A stretch of DNA of 64,000 nucleotides from positions 38,726,962 to 38,790,961 of the forward strand of contig OX438741.1 in assembly GCA_949316235.1 (NCBI GenBank). The letters are read 5' to 3'. The notes under the pieces were generated by a model, which saw only the letters and a list, made by a program, of their open reading frames with translations, was not told the origin of the DNA and searched no databases. Below, one piece after another: positions 63,885-64,000 of this stretch (position 1 is the first letter of the stretch; every line of letters starts with the position of its first letter). The stretch is from Oegoconia quadripuncta. Its lineage: Eukaryota > Arthropoda > Insecta > Lepidoptera > Autostichidae. The position numbers and the translations under genes were made by a program.

Positions 63885-64000
63885 GTCTTCTAGAAGGCTG
63901 CCGTGCGGCAAAGGCAGGCGGCGTACCCTCTTTGGATTGCCAAGCTGATGCGCTGGCAAAGGTAGCTGCCTGCCTGCTGGTCACCAGAAATTTCTACTAA
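63885..64000 (+). pseudogene. possible LINE RNase H fragment at the right flank
   Basis: The frame reads AAKAGGVPSLDCQADALAKV, then AA. It resembles the G...N..AD.LAK.AA end of RNase H domains in LINE polyproteins. Short and cut by the window edge. Confidence 0.4.

Noticed and set aside
63744..63959. 71-codon minus-strand ORF across the right end of the element
   Set aside because: It spans the terminal hairpin and host flank, so it cannot be an element gene.

Overview
This window looks like repeat-rich nuclear DNA of an insect, most likely a moth or butterfly. The evidence is the repeat content: tRNA-headed SINEs that I associate with Lepidoptera, the repeat running from GGTTCCGTACCC to GACTCGCACTTGG, RTE-like LINE tails ending in GATGATGAT, LINE 3' ends with (CAATA)n tails, and 5S-rRNA-derived SINEs. 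I found no convincing host protein-coding gene. The species assignment is inference from memory of these repeats.

Positions 1-46666 are a graveyard of mobile elements. SINE-C (tRNA-like head CCGCCTCCGTGGCTCAATG, A-rich tail after CGTCGTGCAT) occurs about 20 times on both strands. SINE-A and SINE-B are two further tRNA-headed families. Other pieces are: a small LTR element with two identical 139-bp LTRs and a 5-bp target duplication (10786-12864) that kept part of gag and a whole integrase but lost protease, reverse transcriptase and RNase H; a probable solo LTR inside a SINE (25335-26127); a pogo-like element with TA target sites (20038-21759); Harbinger and MULE remnants; several LINE fragments (jockey-like, R1-like, RTE-like); MITEs; and a 283-bp CACGCA-type microsatellite. 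Between these lie AT-rich stretches in which I recognise nothing.

Positions 46667-63881 hold an apparently complete Polinton/Maverick element of about 17.2 kb, bounded by terminal inverted repeats that begin AGTAGG. The plus strand carries a spliced, GC-rich basic nuclear-type gene (from about 49876 to 50809), the protein-primed DNA polymerase B (50999-54520), and a spliced small acidic/basic gene whose first coding exon is just the ATG (55248-55808). The minus strand carries a tight block, read right to left: packaging ATPase, conserved 332-aa protein, 162-aa fibre-like repeat protein, chromodomain integrase, PLA2-domain minor virion protein, adenain-type protease, penton-like minor capsid protein, a 56-aa lysine-rich protein, major capsid protein candidate, and a 166-aa protein of unknown role. 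Replication (PolB), integration (integrase) and a full virion set (capsid, penton, protease, ATPase, PLA2 protein) are all open, so the copy is young or under selection.

The less ordinary observations are inside the Polinton. Each terminal repeat carries an outward-reading copy of a small cysteine-rich ORF (90 aa at left, a 41-aa shortened copy at right). Each end can fold into a long hairpin. Four neighbouring genes are linked by 4-nt ATGA stop/start overlaps. The left arm contains three successive tRNA/SINE-head-like units and younger host repeats. No target-site duplication is visible at the ends.
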